Assembly (NCBI RefSeq): GCF_008001235.1
Contig: NZ_CP040751.1
Location: 62,001-126,000 of the forward strand
Source: Salidesulfovibrio onnuriiensis
GTDB taxonomy: Bacteria; Desulfobacterota; Desulfovibrionia; Desulfovibrionales; Desulfovibrionaceae
Direction: 5' to 3'
Length of the DNA stretch: 64,000 nucleotides
The notes beneath the pieces are model-generated. The model was not told the DNA's origin and ran no database searches. It saw only the letters and a list, made by a program, of their open reading frames with translations. Made by a program: the position numbers and the translations under genes. Positions 53,581 through 62,597 of the stretch are shown piece after piece. The first letter of the stretch is position 1. Every line of letters begins with the position of its first letter.

Positions 53581-54633
53581 TCAGTCCATACCCTGGAAAA
53601 AGAAGGACTCCAGGCGCTTGAAAATTGCCTCGGGCTCCAGTTCGTAGAGACATTCCAGAGTGCCCAGACGGCATTCGGACTTATTGCAGCCCAGGCATGG
53701 ATTATTGCCGTGCTCGTTACGGATGTATGCATGATCCTCGGACGGGAAGGTCCAGCCGCCCGGCTTGTTGGAGCCCTGAATGATCAGGGACCGGGTGCCC
53801 ACGGCAACGGCAAAGTGACGCGGGGATGAACAGTTGCCGAAATGCCCGTTGGCCCGCTCAAGGATGGCAGCCATCTGGCGCAGGGTGGTCTGGTCCTGCG
53901 GGACCAGGCACTGGGAGGGATTGCCCGCCTGTGCCACGATGTTGTCCACCACGTCTTTCTCGCCCGGGCCGTAAAGCATGAGCATGCGGACCTGTGGATA
54001 CTTTTCAGCCACCATGCGAATGAGCTTGGCGTAATATTCCTCGGGCCATTTTCGGGTAATGCGTCGATGGGTGGCGTCGATGGTCAGCAGAAAAGCGTCC
54101 GCCCCCACTCCCAGGGAGGAAAGATAGTCCCGGGCCCAGGCCTTCTCGAGTTCCGTGAGAAACAACTCGGGGCGCTGGCCGTCCCATTCCACCCCCAGGG
54201 GACCGAGCACTCCGGCCTTGGCCTTGGAGGCATACCCTTTGCCCTCATTGCCGTAGAGGTTGTAAAATAGCCGGTTGTACCACTTGGGTTTGTAGGTGAG
54301 CCGGATCGGGGCTCCGCTGAGAAACACGCCCAGTTTGAGCCGGATAAGCTGCTGAAAGTCGACGACAAGGTCGTAGTTTTCACGGCGTATGCCAGAATAC
54401 AGGGAAAGCATTCCGGATAATCCCGCAGCCTTGTCGATGACCCAGACCTTGCTGAGCAGCGGGTTGTTCTCCAGCACGGGGGTGCATTTCCTCTCGGTCA
54501 GAAAATGCAACTCGGCATCGGGAAAACGCTCGTGCAACAGACGGATACAGGGTGTGGCCAACAGGACATCACCGATTTGATGCTGTTGGCAGACAAGAAT
54601 TTTCCCAGGTTGAATGGTTGTGGTTGACTGCAT
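53581..54633 (-). CDS. Glycosyltransferase family 9 (heptosyltransferase-like)
   Basis: 350 residues. N-terminal ILVCQQHQIGDVLLATPC is the GT9 start, with AELHFLTERK next; the C-half has LMLYGPGEKDVV, a helix-rich acceptor domain and GNCSSPRHFAVAVGT. The family adds heptose from ADP-heptose to the LPS inner core, but members in glycan loci can use other donors. A GmhA-like gene lies in the same operon. It overlaps no neighbour; a 32-base gap separates it from the next glycosyltransferase. Confidence 0.88.
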   Translation of the reverse strand: MQSTTTIQPGKILVCQQHQIGDVLLATPCIRLLHERFPDAELHFLTERKCTPVLENNPLLSKVWVIDKAAGLSGMLSLYSGIRRENYDLVVDFQQLIRLKLGVFLSGAPIRLTYKPKWYNRLFYNLYGNEGKGYASKAKAGVLGPLGVEWDGQRPELFLTELEKAWARDYLSSLGVGADAFLLTIDATHRRITRKWPEEYYAKLIRMVAEKYPQVRMLMLYGPGEKDVVDNIVAQAGNPSQCLVPQDQTTLRQMAAILERANGHFGNCSSPRHFAVAVGTRSLIIQGSNKPGGWTFPSEDHAYIRNEHGNNPCLGCNKSECRLGTLECLYELEPEAIFKRLESFFFQGMD

Positions 54634-54674
54634 ATGAAAAACTTGCGGCTGACATAGGCCAGCCGACAGTTGAT

Positions 54675-55676
54675 TTATTTGATTCCGAAAATCTGTTTCA
54701 GCTTTCTAAAGGTCTTTTCCCTGGCCCAGAGCCGGTCCATACGCTTCAGCTCCTTGTACACGATTTCGTACTCGTTGGGCACTGGATCGGAAATGTCCGC
54801 TTCCGGTGTCTTGACGAATAGCGCCCTCACTTCGGAGTCCCCCTGCAGGAAGCGGAAACCATGCCGAGCTGCGACGTGAACGAGATGGGGAAGGGAGAAA
54901 TAATGCGAATGGGCCAGCTGCAGGGTATGCAGAATGTCATTTTCCTGGCGGGCGGGCCAGCTGAGGACGCCGGGAACCGAAAGAAACAGATGTCCGCCGT
55001 CGGGAAGAATTTCGCGCATGATCTCGAATTCGCCATCCAAATCATTGATGTGCTCAAGAACATGCATATACATAAGCAGATCAGGCTTGTCCCCAAGCTT
55101 AAGCAATTCGGTTGAAGGACCGACAAACACATCGCTCAGACCCAGCTCCTCTCTGGCGAACCGGATACCCGCCGCGTCGTAGTCCGTACCCGCAACACGG
55201 CATTCCTTGCCCACGAACTGGCTCAGAAGCGCCCCGAAATGCATGCCCACCTCGCACACAAACCTGGGGGTTCCGCCAAGCATGCCCATAATGGTTTCAT
55301 AGTCCGCGCGGGCGATTTCGATGTTCTGGCGATAAACCTCGCTGTTGCCACGAAATCCTGGATTATAAAGGTCTCTGTATTCATGGGAGTAAAATCCCGA
55401 CAGGGACTTCTGGTCCAGTCGCCTTCTCTGGTACATCATGCCGCAGTCGCGGCACAAAACAATCTGCACAGGCAGGAAATCGCGGTCAAAATTGGACACC
55501 ACCCCGTGAACATCGCTCCCGCAACACGGACATGACACCTGTTCAAAGGAGTATTCTCCACTGGCGATCTTGGACAAGACCTGATCGCGTATAGCCTTGC
55601 GCCCACCTTTGATACGCTTCACACGACGAGCTTTGGGCTTGGTGTATTCTGATGATAATATCGACTTATATTGCAT
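54675..55676 (-). CDS. Methyltransferase with N-terminal zinc ribbon
   Basis: 333 residues. Two Cys pairs, CPCC and CRDC, about 26 residues apart, form a zinc ribbon; a class I methyltransferase domain follows, with VCEVGMHFGALLSQF and YMHVLEHINDL. Such proteins (methyltransf_13/12-type) are common in sugar-methylating gene clusters. The sequence starts MQYKSILSSEY. It sits 14 bases after the Gfo/Idh gene. Confidence 0.82.
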   Translation of the reverse strand: MQYKSILSSEYTKPKARRVKRIKGGRKAIRDQVLSKIASGEYSFEQVSCPCCGSDVHGVVSNFDRDFLPVQIVLCRDCGMMYQRRRLDQKSLSGFYSHEYRDLYNPGFRGNSEVYRQNIEIARADYETIMGMLGGTPRFVCEVGMHFGALLSQFVGKECRVAGTDYDAAGIRFAREELGLSDVFVGPSTELLKLGDKPDLLMYMHVLEHINDLDGEFEIMREILPDGGHLFLSVPGVLSWPARQENDILHTLQLAHSHYFSLPHLVHVAARHGFRFLQGDSEVRALFVKTPEADISDPVPNEYEIVYKELKRMDRLWAREKTFRKLKQIFGIK

Positions 55677-55690
55677 TGAATCAGCTCAGG

Positions 55691-56704
55691 TTAATCTATT
55701 CCCACGCAGTTCCGGATCTCCAGCGCCAGCCGGTGGCCCTCCACCACCCGGGACAGATTGGTTTTCGGCTCGGCCCCGCTCCTCACGCAGTCCACAAAAT
55801 GCCGGATTTCCTCCACGAACATCTCGTTGCGATCGAACGAGGAGAAGTCCTCCTTCCGCGTGCCCTGCTCCACGTGTTCCACGGTGACCAGGCTTCGCAT
55901 GCCGTCCCAGCGGACAAAGCCGTTCTCGGCATGGATGGTGATGGTGCGCACGGGGGGACGCTGCACAAACGACATCTGCAGCGTCACGGGAAAGGGACGA
56001 CCGTCCAGCCGGTATTCCATGAGCGAGCAGACCGTGTCCTCCACATCCATGTCCAGGGAGGAAAGCTTGCCGCCCGAGGCAAAGACCTTCTCGGGCCTGC
56101 CGAACATGGCGGCCACCAGATCCAGCTCGTGGATCTCGGAGAGCACGGCCCCGCCGCCCAGGTCCTTCCGGCCCGCGTAGAATTCGTTGTATTTCTCGTA
56201 ACTGTGCCAGGAGGGCATGTAGGAGTTGAGCTGCACGTGCATGGAATGCATGCGGCCCGCGGCCTGCTCCTCGACCAGATCCATGAAGCGCTGAACGCCC
56301 GGGTGAAAGCGGAACATGTAGCCCACCATGACCGGCGTATGCTTTTCCTCCATGAGGGCCAGCAGTTCGTCCAGTCCTTCGCTGTCGGCAGAGACCGGCT
56401 TTTCCAGGAAGACCGGGACGCCGGCCCGCACCAGTGCCGTGGTCTGATCCATGTGGGCGCTGGTGGGCGAGGCGATGATCGCGCAGTCCGGCTGCCAGGC
56501 AACGCCCTCCTCCAGGCTGGAGAAACGGGCAATGCCGTATTTTTCCATTATATCCACGGAATAGTCGGGCTGCAGGTCAAAGCCGATCTCGAAGGCACGG
56601 TCCGTATGACGCACGGCCCCGAGCTGGGCGTCGGGCATGACGCTCAGCAGGTTGCGCAGATGGCGCTGGCCCACGCCGCCAAGCCCGAGAAAAAGCGCCT
56701 TCAT
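55691..56704 (-). CDS. Gfo/Idh/MocA family oxidoreductase
   Basis: 337 residues. The N-terminal Rossmann motif is LGLGGVGQRHLRN, and the family catalytic EKP is in VFLEKPVSAD, with the substrate-binding His region ending in HRLALEIRN. Such NAD(P)-dependent enzymes oxidise or reduce sugars or sugar nucleotides. It is the first gene downstream of the class III aminotransferase, one base apart, implying tight coupling, possibly making the keto acceptor for that enzyme. Confidence 0.9.
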   Translation of the reverse strand: MKALFLGLGGVGQRHLRNLLSVMPDAQLGAVRHTDRAFEIGFDLQPDYSVDIMEKYGIARFSSLEEGVAWQPDCAIIASPTSAHMDQTTALVRAGVPVFLEKPVSADSEGLDELLALMEEKHTPVMVGYMFRFHPGVQRFMDLVEEQAAGRMHSMHVQLNSYMPSWHSYEKYNEFYAGRKDLGGGAVLSEIHELDLVAAMFGRPEKVFASGGKLSSLDMDVEDTVCSLMEYRLDGRPFPVTLQMSFVQRPPVRTITIHAENGFVRWDGMRSLVTVEHVEQGTRKEDFSSFDRNEMFVEEIRHFVDCVRSGAEPKTNLSRVVEGHRLALEIRNCVGID

Positions 56705-56705
56705 G

Positions 56706-58043
56706 CTACACCTTCTTTCCTTTGCGGGTGTAGGAGTTGAAATCGGCCACCTTGCGGAAAACCGGACGAACCGGAATGCCGTCGATCTGTGAGCGCAGGT
56801 CCAGGCCCTTGTCCACGATCTTCTTGAACCCGGTCAGGGCGCGTTCGTAGGCCTTCAGGGTGCGTTCGATGTCTTCGTCCTTGTGGGCCCAGGAAAGGGC
56901 GTGATAGGCGGCCCAGAGAATGCCGTCGTAAAGCAGTTCCTGCTGGATGTAGGACTTCATTTCCAGGTCGTTGTACCTGTCCTGCCCGTCAAAGGTGATG
57001 ACCGTGCGGCAGGGGTAGCCCACGCACTGGAAGAAATCGGCAACCCCGATCTCCTCGGCCAGCGTGTTGAAGCCGTCTTTCAACTTTTCGCCCACCTTCC
57101 AGAGATGGCCGGGCACGTCCTCGCGCTGGATCTTTGGAATGCAGGCGTTGGCTGCGGCCAGGCCGATGCAGTCGCCGCCATAGGTAAAGGAGAAAAAAGT
57201 CTGCTCCAGGGCGAAGAGGTAGTCCTTCTTGCCGCAGATGGCCGAAAGCGGGATGCCGTTCGATACCGCCTTGGCCAGCGAGGTCAGGTCCGGGGTTACG
57301 CCGGTGAGTTCCTGGGCTCCGCCGATGGCGAAGCGGAAACCGGTGATGATCTCGTCGAACATGAGCAGCGCGCCGTAGTGATGGGCCATCTTCTTGACCT
57401 CGGCCAGGAAGTTGTCCTTGGGCTCCAGGACGGTGAGCGGCTCCATGATGACAATGGCCACCTCGCCCGGGTGGGCCTTGAAGATGCTCTCCAGACTGTC
57501 CAGGTCGTTGTAGTTGAACGAATGGGCAAGCTGCTTGTTGAACTCGGGGACGCCGCTGTTCAGGTCGGTGTTGGCGATATACCAGTCATGCCAGCCGTGG
57601 TAGCCGCAATAGGCGATGTGTTCGCGGCCGGTGACCGCCCGGGCGATGCGCACGCCCACGCTGGTGGCGTCGGCCCCGTTCTTGCCGAAGCGGACCGCCT
57701 CGGCGCAGGGAACCGTCTCGATGATCTTTTCGGTCACCTCCACTTCCAGCTCATTCATGAGGCTGAAGGTGGAACCCAGCTCAAGCTGCTCCACTACCGC
57801 GCGGTTCACGTCGTCGTCGGCATAGCCGAGGATGATGGGGTGGCAGGCCATGACGTAGTCCAGGAACTGATTCCCGTCCACATCCCAGACGTTGGCGCCC
57901 TTGCCGCGGTGCAGGTACTTGGGCGCCACGCCTTCCACAAACTGGGTCACGCCCTTGGAAAAGGTCTGGCTGCCGGCGGGTACGACCTTCTGCGCCCGGG
58001 CGTATATCTCGTCGGATTTGGCAATGCTGAATTTCTTACTCAT
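56706..58043 (-). CDS. Class III PLP-dependent aminotransferase (glutamate-1-semialdehyde-aminomutase-like)
   Basis: 445 residues. FGKNGADATSVGVRIAR, YHGWHDWY, DEIITGFR and the PLP-binding Lys of TSLAKAVSNGIPLSA. It resembles HemL-type aminomutases and amino-sugar aminotransferases. The start MSKKFSIAK at 58043 is preceded by GGAGGAG and overlaps the cytidylyltransferase stop by 8 bases. Within this operon it likely installs an amino group on a sugar or ulosonic-acid precursor rather than making aminolevulinate. Confidence 0.85.
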   Translation of the reverse strand: MSKKFSIAKSDEIYARAQKVVPAGSQTFSKGVTQFVEGVAPKYLHRGKGANVWDVDGNQFLDYVMACHPIILGYADDDVNRAVVEQLELGSTFSLMNELEVEVTEKIIETVPCAEAVRFGKNGADATSVGVRIARAVTGREHIAYCGYHGWHDWYIANTDLNSGVPEFNKQLAHSFNYNDLDSLESIFKAHPGEVAIVIMEPLTVLEPKDNFLAEVKKMAHHYGALLMFDEIITGFRFAIGGAQELTGVTPDLTSLAKAVSNGIPLSAICGKKDYLFALEQTFFSFTYGGDCIGLAAANACIPKIQREDVPGHLWKVGEKLKDGFNTLAEEIGVADFFQCVGYPCRTVITFDGQDRYNDLEMKSYIQQELLYDGILWAAYHALSWAHKDEDIERTLKAYERALTGFKKIVDKGLDLRSQIDGIPVRPVFRKVADFNSYTRKGKKV

Positions 58044-58719
58044 CGTCTCCTCCCATGGGGCAACCGGCCGCCTTCCAACGGTCATAGTCCTCCGGGGTGT
58101 CTATTTCGATCAGTTTATCCCGGGTCGTCTCATCCAGAAAATAGGGATGGGTGTCGGCGCAGATCATCTCGGAATTGAGGCTGTCCAGCGCGCGGGCCCG
58201 AAAGCAGTATACATAATGGTAGTGGATCCAGGCCGGGGGAAGGTCCTGGCGTCGGAAGCAATCGTTTTCCACGTATTGCGCCAGCTTACCGGCGTCTTCA
58301 TCATACTTCCAGCAGTTGAAGGGATGCGTCTTCACGGGCACGAAGGTGCACAGGCTGTCGCAGGATGCGGAATCGATAAGCGCCTTGGCGTTTTCGAAAT
58401 GCCTTCTGTTCTTAAACAGCACCGGCAGGTAGAACAGCCAGAGAACGTCGTCGGGCTCGATGTCCATGGTCGCCACCACATGGTCGAAGACCTGGTGGAT
58501 GGAAACGGCCGGTCCGGCCAGCTCCCCGGGACGTTCATGAACTTCGTAGGCATGCCTGGAAGCATACTCGCTTATCACCGGGTCGTCCGTGGAGACGATG
58601 ACGCGGTCGAACCAGTCCACCGTGTCCACGAAATCGGCGGTGATGTCGAAAAACTTGCGATTCTTGAACTTGAACCCGACGCTGCCCATGCGGGCGGGAA
58701 TGATCGCTATGTGCTTCAT
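58036..58719 (-). CDS. Cytidylyltransferase (NeuA/CMP-sugar synthetase family)
   Basis: 227 residues. MKHIAIIPARMGS at the N-terminus is the CTP-binding loop of NeuA-like enzymes, though the usual GSKGIPRKN is replaced by GSVGFKFKN. Further on: VDTVDWFDRVIVSTDDP, SIHQVFDHVVA and LFYLPVLFKNRRHFE, and EIDTPEDYD near the end. It would activate a sialic-acid-like sugar as the CMP derivative. Its start overlaps the formyltransferase stop (TGATG). Confidence 0.82.
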   Translation of the reverse strand: MKHIAIIPARMGSVGFKFKNRKFFDITADFVDTVDWFDRVIVSTDDPVISEYASRHAYEVHERPGELAGPAVSIHQVFDHVVATMDIEPDDVLWLFYLPVLFKNRRHFENAKALIDSASCDSLCTFVPVKTHPFNCWKYDEDAGKLAQYVENDCFRRQDLPPAWIHYHYVYCFRARALDSLNSEMICADTHPYFLDETTRDKLIEIDTPEDYDRWKAAGCPMGGDDE

Positions 58720-59825
58720 CACTTTTCCTGTTGCACCTTGCCGGGGGTGCTGGTCATTGACGCCACCTTGGGGACAGCCGTACGAGCCTCGGCCAGGATG
58801 GCCCACGGCGTGTGCAGAGTCGTATTGACTGAAAGGAAGTCGGCCGAGACCAGGGACTGGCCGTCCACGACCACGGTGGGAATCACCAGCATGTTCTCCA
58901 GCATGAACACTCGGGCCTCGCCTTTGTCGGTAAAACCGACGACCCTTCCCTTGAGAAAGGGATGATTCGGCCGCGGCAATGGTTCAAGCCGGGCCTCGGG
59001 GATATGAAAGCGACGCTCGCCCGCATAGGTGAAGGCCCCGGGATAGGGGGCACCGAAGGCGCGGATAAAACGCTCGACCGCAACATCGCTCCAGTTCCAA
59101 TCGATGGCCCCGTTCTGCTCGGTATACAACCGGGGGAGATACGTGCTCTCCTCCTCGCTCTGCGGATGACAAGGAACCGCACCTTGCCTGCAGAACGAAA
59201 GGAATTCCCGCAGCAACTCCAGGTAGACCCTGTTGGTGCCCACCAGATAATCATGCGGGGTAGGGAATTCCTTTTCCAGCTCGGTCCGTTTCTGGACGAT
59301 GACCGCCCCGGTGTCAATGCCTTCATCCAACACGTGGACCGTGGCTGAAACCTCTTTGCTGTTGTTGAGGATTCGCCAGGAAAAAGTGCCGCCGCCGCGT
59401 TCGGCGGGAAGCATACTGGGGTGGATATTGAAAATGAACCCGTTTACCGCCCGTATGAAATCACGTTTGATAATACTCCGACAGCTCAGGGAAAAACCAG
59501 CGGTAACACCCTCCTCCCTGAGCACCTCCAGGGAATCGGGGGTGTTGACAGTCGAGGTCTCGAACACGCGCAGACCCAGACGCTCCGCGGTCTCAAAGAC
59601 GTTCTTGTAAAGCTCGGGCGAGGTCAGCAGAGTGGCATCCCGGACATGCTGATCGCGCGGATGCGTCATGATGAGGGGGTTGGGAAAGCCTGACTCCACC
59701 AGCATTTCCGCGAAGGAGCACAAATGGAAACCGGAACCCAAAAGGACAAACCGAAGGTCCTTTTGGGCCGGTATATTCATTGTGCCGCTCGCGACTTGTA
59801 ATGAGCCGTTTTCGAGCGCTGTCAT
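58719..59825 (-). CDS. Formyltransferase family protein
   Basis: 368 residues. The methionyl-tRNA-formyltransferase-like core is seen: FNIHPSMLPAERGGG (Asn-His catalytic pair), ATVHVLDEGIDTGAVI (His and Asp). The first 90 residues form the N10-formyl-THF-binding fold (LRFVLLGSGFHLCSF). The C-terminal part (about 235-368) resembles the OB-like FMT extension. In this operon it is more likely a sugar N-formyltransferase than a tRNA enzyme. The start at 59825 lacks a good ribosome-binding site but is 6 bases after the synthase stop; Met16 is an alternative. Confidence 0.8.
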   Translation of the reverse strand: MTALENGSLQVASGTMNIPAQKDLRFVLLGSGFHLCSFAEMLVESGFPNPLIMTHPRDQHVRDATLLTSPELYKNVFETAERLGLRVFETSTVNTPDSLEVLREEGVTAGFSLSCRSIIKRDFIRAVNGFIFNIHPSMLPAERGGGTFSWRILNNSKEVSATVHVLDEGIDTGAVIVQKRTELEKEFPTPHDYLVGTNRVYLELLREFLSFCRQGAVPCHPQSEEESTYLPRLYTEQNGAIDWNWSDVAVERFIRAFGAPYPGAFTYAGERRFHIPEARLEPLPRPNHPFLKGRVVGFTDKGEARVFMLENMLVIPTVVVDGQSLVSADFLSVNTTLHTPWAILAEARTAVPKVASMTSTPGKVQQEK

Positions 59826-59831
59826 AGTGAT

Positions 59832-60671
59832 TTAAGACGGTGTGTTGATGGGAGCCAGCTTCTTTCTGATGGAGGCTTCCTTCTCACCGATCTGCTTTTC
59901 AGGGCTGCCAAGGGCCTTTTCCACGGTGCGGATCATGCGCACCAGGCGCTGAAAACCACCTATTTCCACGGAAGCGGCCTGGTCGGAGCCATACATGGCG
60001 CGATCCAAGGTGATGTGGCGCTCGATGGAGGATGCCCCCAATGCTGCGGCGGCCACGGACACCGTCAGACCCACCTCATGGCCGCTCCAACCCACGTTGC
60101 AGCCGAAACGTTCGCGCAGGGTGCCCATGACACGCAGGTTGGCGTCCTCGTCCGGCATGGGATAGGTGGACACGCAATGCATAAGTTCAAACGGGCAACC
60201 ATGCTTGCGGAAAATATCCACTGCGGTCTGAATTTCCTCCACGGTGTGCATGCCGGTGGAAATAAAGGTATGGCGCTTCTTGGCTGCGATCTTCTCCAGC
60301 AGCGGAAGATTGGTCAGCATGGCCGAGGCGACCTTGTCGTACTTGATGTCAAAGCTGTGCAGGAAATCCTGGGCGTCCAGGTCCCATGCCGAAGCAAACC
60401 AGTGAATGCCCTTTTCCTTGCAGTAACGATCAATCTCCTCGTATCCTTCGCGATCGAACTCCAAGCCTTCCTTCTGTTCACGCTGGGTGGTTCCCCAGGG
60501 GCTTTCGCGCGGGGAATCCAGAAATTCCTGGGTGTACACGTTGTCGATGGTCCGCTTCTGAAATTTGACGGCATCGGCTCCGGCTTCAACAGCGCCATCA
60601 ATGAGCTTCTTGGTAATATCGAGGTCACCGTTGTGGTTGATGCCAATTTCACCGATTATGAAAATGCTCAT
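59832..60671 (-). CDS. N-acetylneuraminate synthase family protein lacking the SAF domain
   Basis: 279 residues, TIM barrel only. IGEIGINHNGD, AVKFQKRT, STGMHT, LMHCVSTYP, GWSGHE and ERHITLDRAMYGSDQA are clear family motifs. It ends right after the barrel (EASIRKKLAPINTPS), where the 2678-3769 paralog continues into a SAF domain. The family condenses PEP with an aldose or N-acyl-hexosamine. The missing SAF cap implies a different or altered substrate site. The gene has an AGGAGGAAGG site upstream and belongs to the second glycan operon. Confidence 0.87.
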   Translation of the reverse strand: MSIFIIGEIGINHNGDLDITKKLIDGAVEAGADAVKFQKRTIDNVYTQEFLDSPRESPWGTTQREQKEGLEFDREGYEEIDRYCKEKGIHWFASAWDLDAQDFLHSFDIKYDKVASAMLTNLPLLEKIAAKKRHTFISTGMHTVEEIQTAVDIFRKHGCPFELMHCVSTYPMPDEDANLRVMGTLRERFGCNVGWSGHEVGLTVSVAAAALGASSIERHITLDRAMYGSDQAASVEIGGFQRLVRMIRTVEKALGSPEKQIGEKEASIRKKLAPINTPS

Positions 60672-60696
60672 GGAACCTTCCTCCTGTGAGAAATAC

Positions 60697-61968
60697 CTAA
60701 TTTATAAGAGATTGTAGAAAATCTGCGTATGTGTCCACGACGGAGCGTCCAGAACTGCCACCGTATACGTAATACTTAATCATCTGCTGCAACGATTTCT
60801 CGTCATACAGGTTTTCGGCCCTGCGTTCAACGAGCTTGTTGACCATGACCGTGAAATCCTCATAACTGCCCGGATTGGCATCAAAACCAAAGCCACGAAG
60901 CGCCATTTTGACAGAGGTGGCGTACTCCAGGAGAATTACGGGCTTATTGCGCACGAAGGCGTCCATGAACACGCTGGAACAACAGCCGACGCTCAGATCC
61001 GCCCAGGAGATCAACTGGTTCGTGGGTATGGCGTCTTCCGCCAAATATCTTTTATAGGCCCGAAGCATCTTGGACTGACGGTGGCTCACCCCCCTGGCAT
61101 TGCCCTTGATCTTCAATTCGACGCAGGGATGCTTGGCCAGAAAGTCGATGGCGCGGAACTGTTCCTCCGCATTGATCCATTCCACAAACCTTCCGTTGAC
61201 GGACATGTCTCCCTTCTCAAGGATAACCAGCACCTTGAGACGGCCGGTCTTCGACGCCGGGGCCGGATACATGTTGCAGAGTTCGCGGACCCATTCCGGG
61301 TCGAACCTCGGTAGTCCGAAGACATGCAGCCTACCGGGATTATCCACATCTGCGTCGGCAAGCTCCCGCTGCCACTCGTCGTTGACCACCACATGGTCAA
61401 AACAACTCACCAGCGGCCTGGCGGTAACCGAGGAAAGGATAATCTCCTGCCCTTCGGGGTCGGCATGCCCGTAATGGAACTGAAAACCATGGGGGAGGCT
61501 CACGGTGGGGAAGCCTTTTTTTTTCGCCTCTTCGATCAGGGCCAGCGCATTCGAACTCTGATTATGATCGGTTATGAACACAGACCCTTCGGGAGCCCGG
61601 CTGATGACCTGGACGGCATGTTCCATGGGCGCAGTGCGGTCCACCAGCTTGCGATACAGAAACTTACGCGCTTTTCGGCGCACCAGCTTTCCCAGCGGCG
61701 CGGCGGAAAGCCAATGCAACACGGAGCGAAACCCTCCGTAGAGATAGGGGGCCTCAAGAACAACCCCCTGCCGGGCCAGGAATTGAAGACGTTTATCCCG
61801 CCGGGGCTCTATGGAAGGATCGGCTTCATAGGCGATATATCTGATGCGAGAAGGCTCGACTCCCTTGCGAAGGAGCCCCCAGATCACGGGAACGACATGA
61901 TCGATATCGTTGTAGTGCCTTGCGAAAAAGAGAAACTGGGAAGCCTGCGCGCCGTCAGCCGCTAGCAT
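60697..61968 (-). CDS. Hypothetical protein, GT-B-like (CDP-glycerol transferase-like)
   Basis: 423 residues. Not clearly recognised. The second half (LKVLVILEKGDMSVN, VELKIKGNARG, ISWADLSVGCCSSVFMDAF, VRNKPVILLEY) follows the donor-domain pattern of TagB/CDP-glycerol glycerophosphotransferase-like and Kdo-transferase-like GT-B enzymes, where a Ser/Cys turn before DAF and a nearby Glu bind the donor. The first half is cytoplasmic and rich in aromatic residues. It may transfer the CMP-activated sugar made by its neighbours. The start overlaps the GmhA-like stop. Confidence 0.5.
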   Translation of the reverse strand: MLAADGAQASQFLFFARHYNDIDHVVPVIWGLLRKGVEPSRIRYIAYEADPSIEPRRDKRLQFLARQGVVLEAPYLYGGFRSVLHWLSAAPLGKLVRRKARKFLYRKLVDRTAPMEHAVQVISRAPEGSVFITDHNQSSNALALIEEAKKKGFPTVSLPHGFQFHYGHADPEGQEIILSSVTARPLVSCFDHVVVNDEWQRELADADVDNPGRLHVFGLPRFDPEWVRELCNMYPAPASKTGRLKVLVILEKGDMSVNGRFVEWINAEEQFRAIDFLAKHPCVELKIKGNARGVSHRQSKMLRAYKRYLAEDAIPTNQLISWADLSVGCCSSVFMDAFVRNKPVILLEYATSVKMALRGFGFDANPGSYEDFTVMVNKLVERRAENLYDEKSLQQMIKYYVYGGSSGRSVVDTYADFLQSLIN

Positions 61969-62558
61969 GCATCAAACTCCGGGTCGCAGAGCATGCGCTC
62001 CACCAGTTCGCAAAGGATGTGGCCCGCCGCAATGTGGGTTTCCTGAATGCGGGGCGTGCAGCCGGACGGGGCCTTGAAGCAGGTGCACATGTCGTGCAGC
62101 GTGCAGGCGTTTTCTCCGGTCATGGCATAGCTGACCATGCCCATCTTTTCGGCCGCCTCCACGCAGGCCACAATGTTGGGCGAATTGCCGCTGGTGGAGA
62201 TACCGATGAACACGTCGCCTTCGCGGCCCAGCGCCTTGATCTCGCGCAGGAACACGTCCCGGTAATCGTAGTCGTTGCCCACGGCGGTGAGAATGGAGTT
62301 GTTGGCGCCCAGAGCCAGCCCAGAGAGCGGCTCCCGCTCCATGGTAAAGCGGGACACGAACTCCCCGGCCAGATGAATGCTGTCGGCAAAGCTGCCGCCG
62401 TTGCCCGCAAAGACGACCTTCCCACCCTTGCGCAGACTTTCGGCCACGGCAAGGCTCATGTCGCGAATCACGCTTATTTGATCGGATTCAAGCAGCCTTT
62501 GTTTGACGTCGATGCTGTCCTGAATCCGGGAAATGATGAGTTCATTCAAGGTTGCCAT
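61962..62558 (-). CDS. gmhA: SIS-domain sugar isomerase (GmhA-like)
   Basis: 198 residues. GNGGSFADSIHLAGEF, ISTSGNSPNIV and the end GCTPRIQETHIAAGHILCELVE, with catalytic Glu/His positions, match phosphoheptose isomerase GmhA, which converts sedoheptulose-7-P to D-manno-heptose-7-P. In this operon it may supply a heptose-type or related sugar, or it may use another ketose-phosphate. GAGGATATAGCC precedes the start. It overlaps the next gene by 7 bases. Confidence 0.85.
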   Translation of the reverse strand: MATLNELIISRIQDSIDVKQRLLESDQISVIRDMSLAVAESLRKGGKVVFAGNGGSFADSIHLAGEFVSRFTMEREPLSGLALGANNSILTAVGNDYDYRDVFLREIKALGREGDVFIGISTSGNSPNIVACVEAAEKMGMVSYAMTGENACTLHDMCTCFKAPSGCTPRIQETHIAAGHILCELVERMLCDPEFDAC

Positions 62559-62597
62559 GGCTATATCCTCATATATAAAAAATGGTTCGTCCGGGGA

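Noticed and set aside
57280-58043. HemL (aminolevulinate synthesis) for the class III aminotransferase
   Set aside because: The gene is embedded in a sugar operon with NeuA-, NeuB- and formyltransferase-like genes and differs from HemL at the active-site loop; a sugar role is more likely.
58719-59825. Housekeeping methionyl-tRNA formyltransferase
   Set aside because: Fmt is normally linked to def; here the neighbours are sugar genes and the N-terminal fold is divergent.
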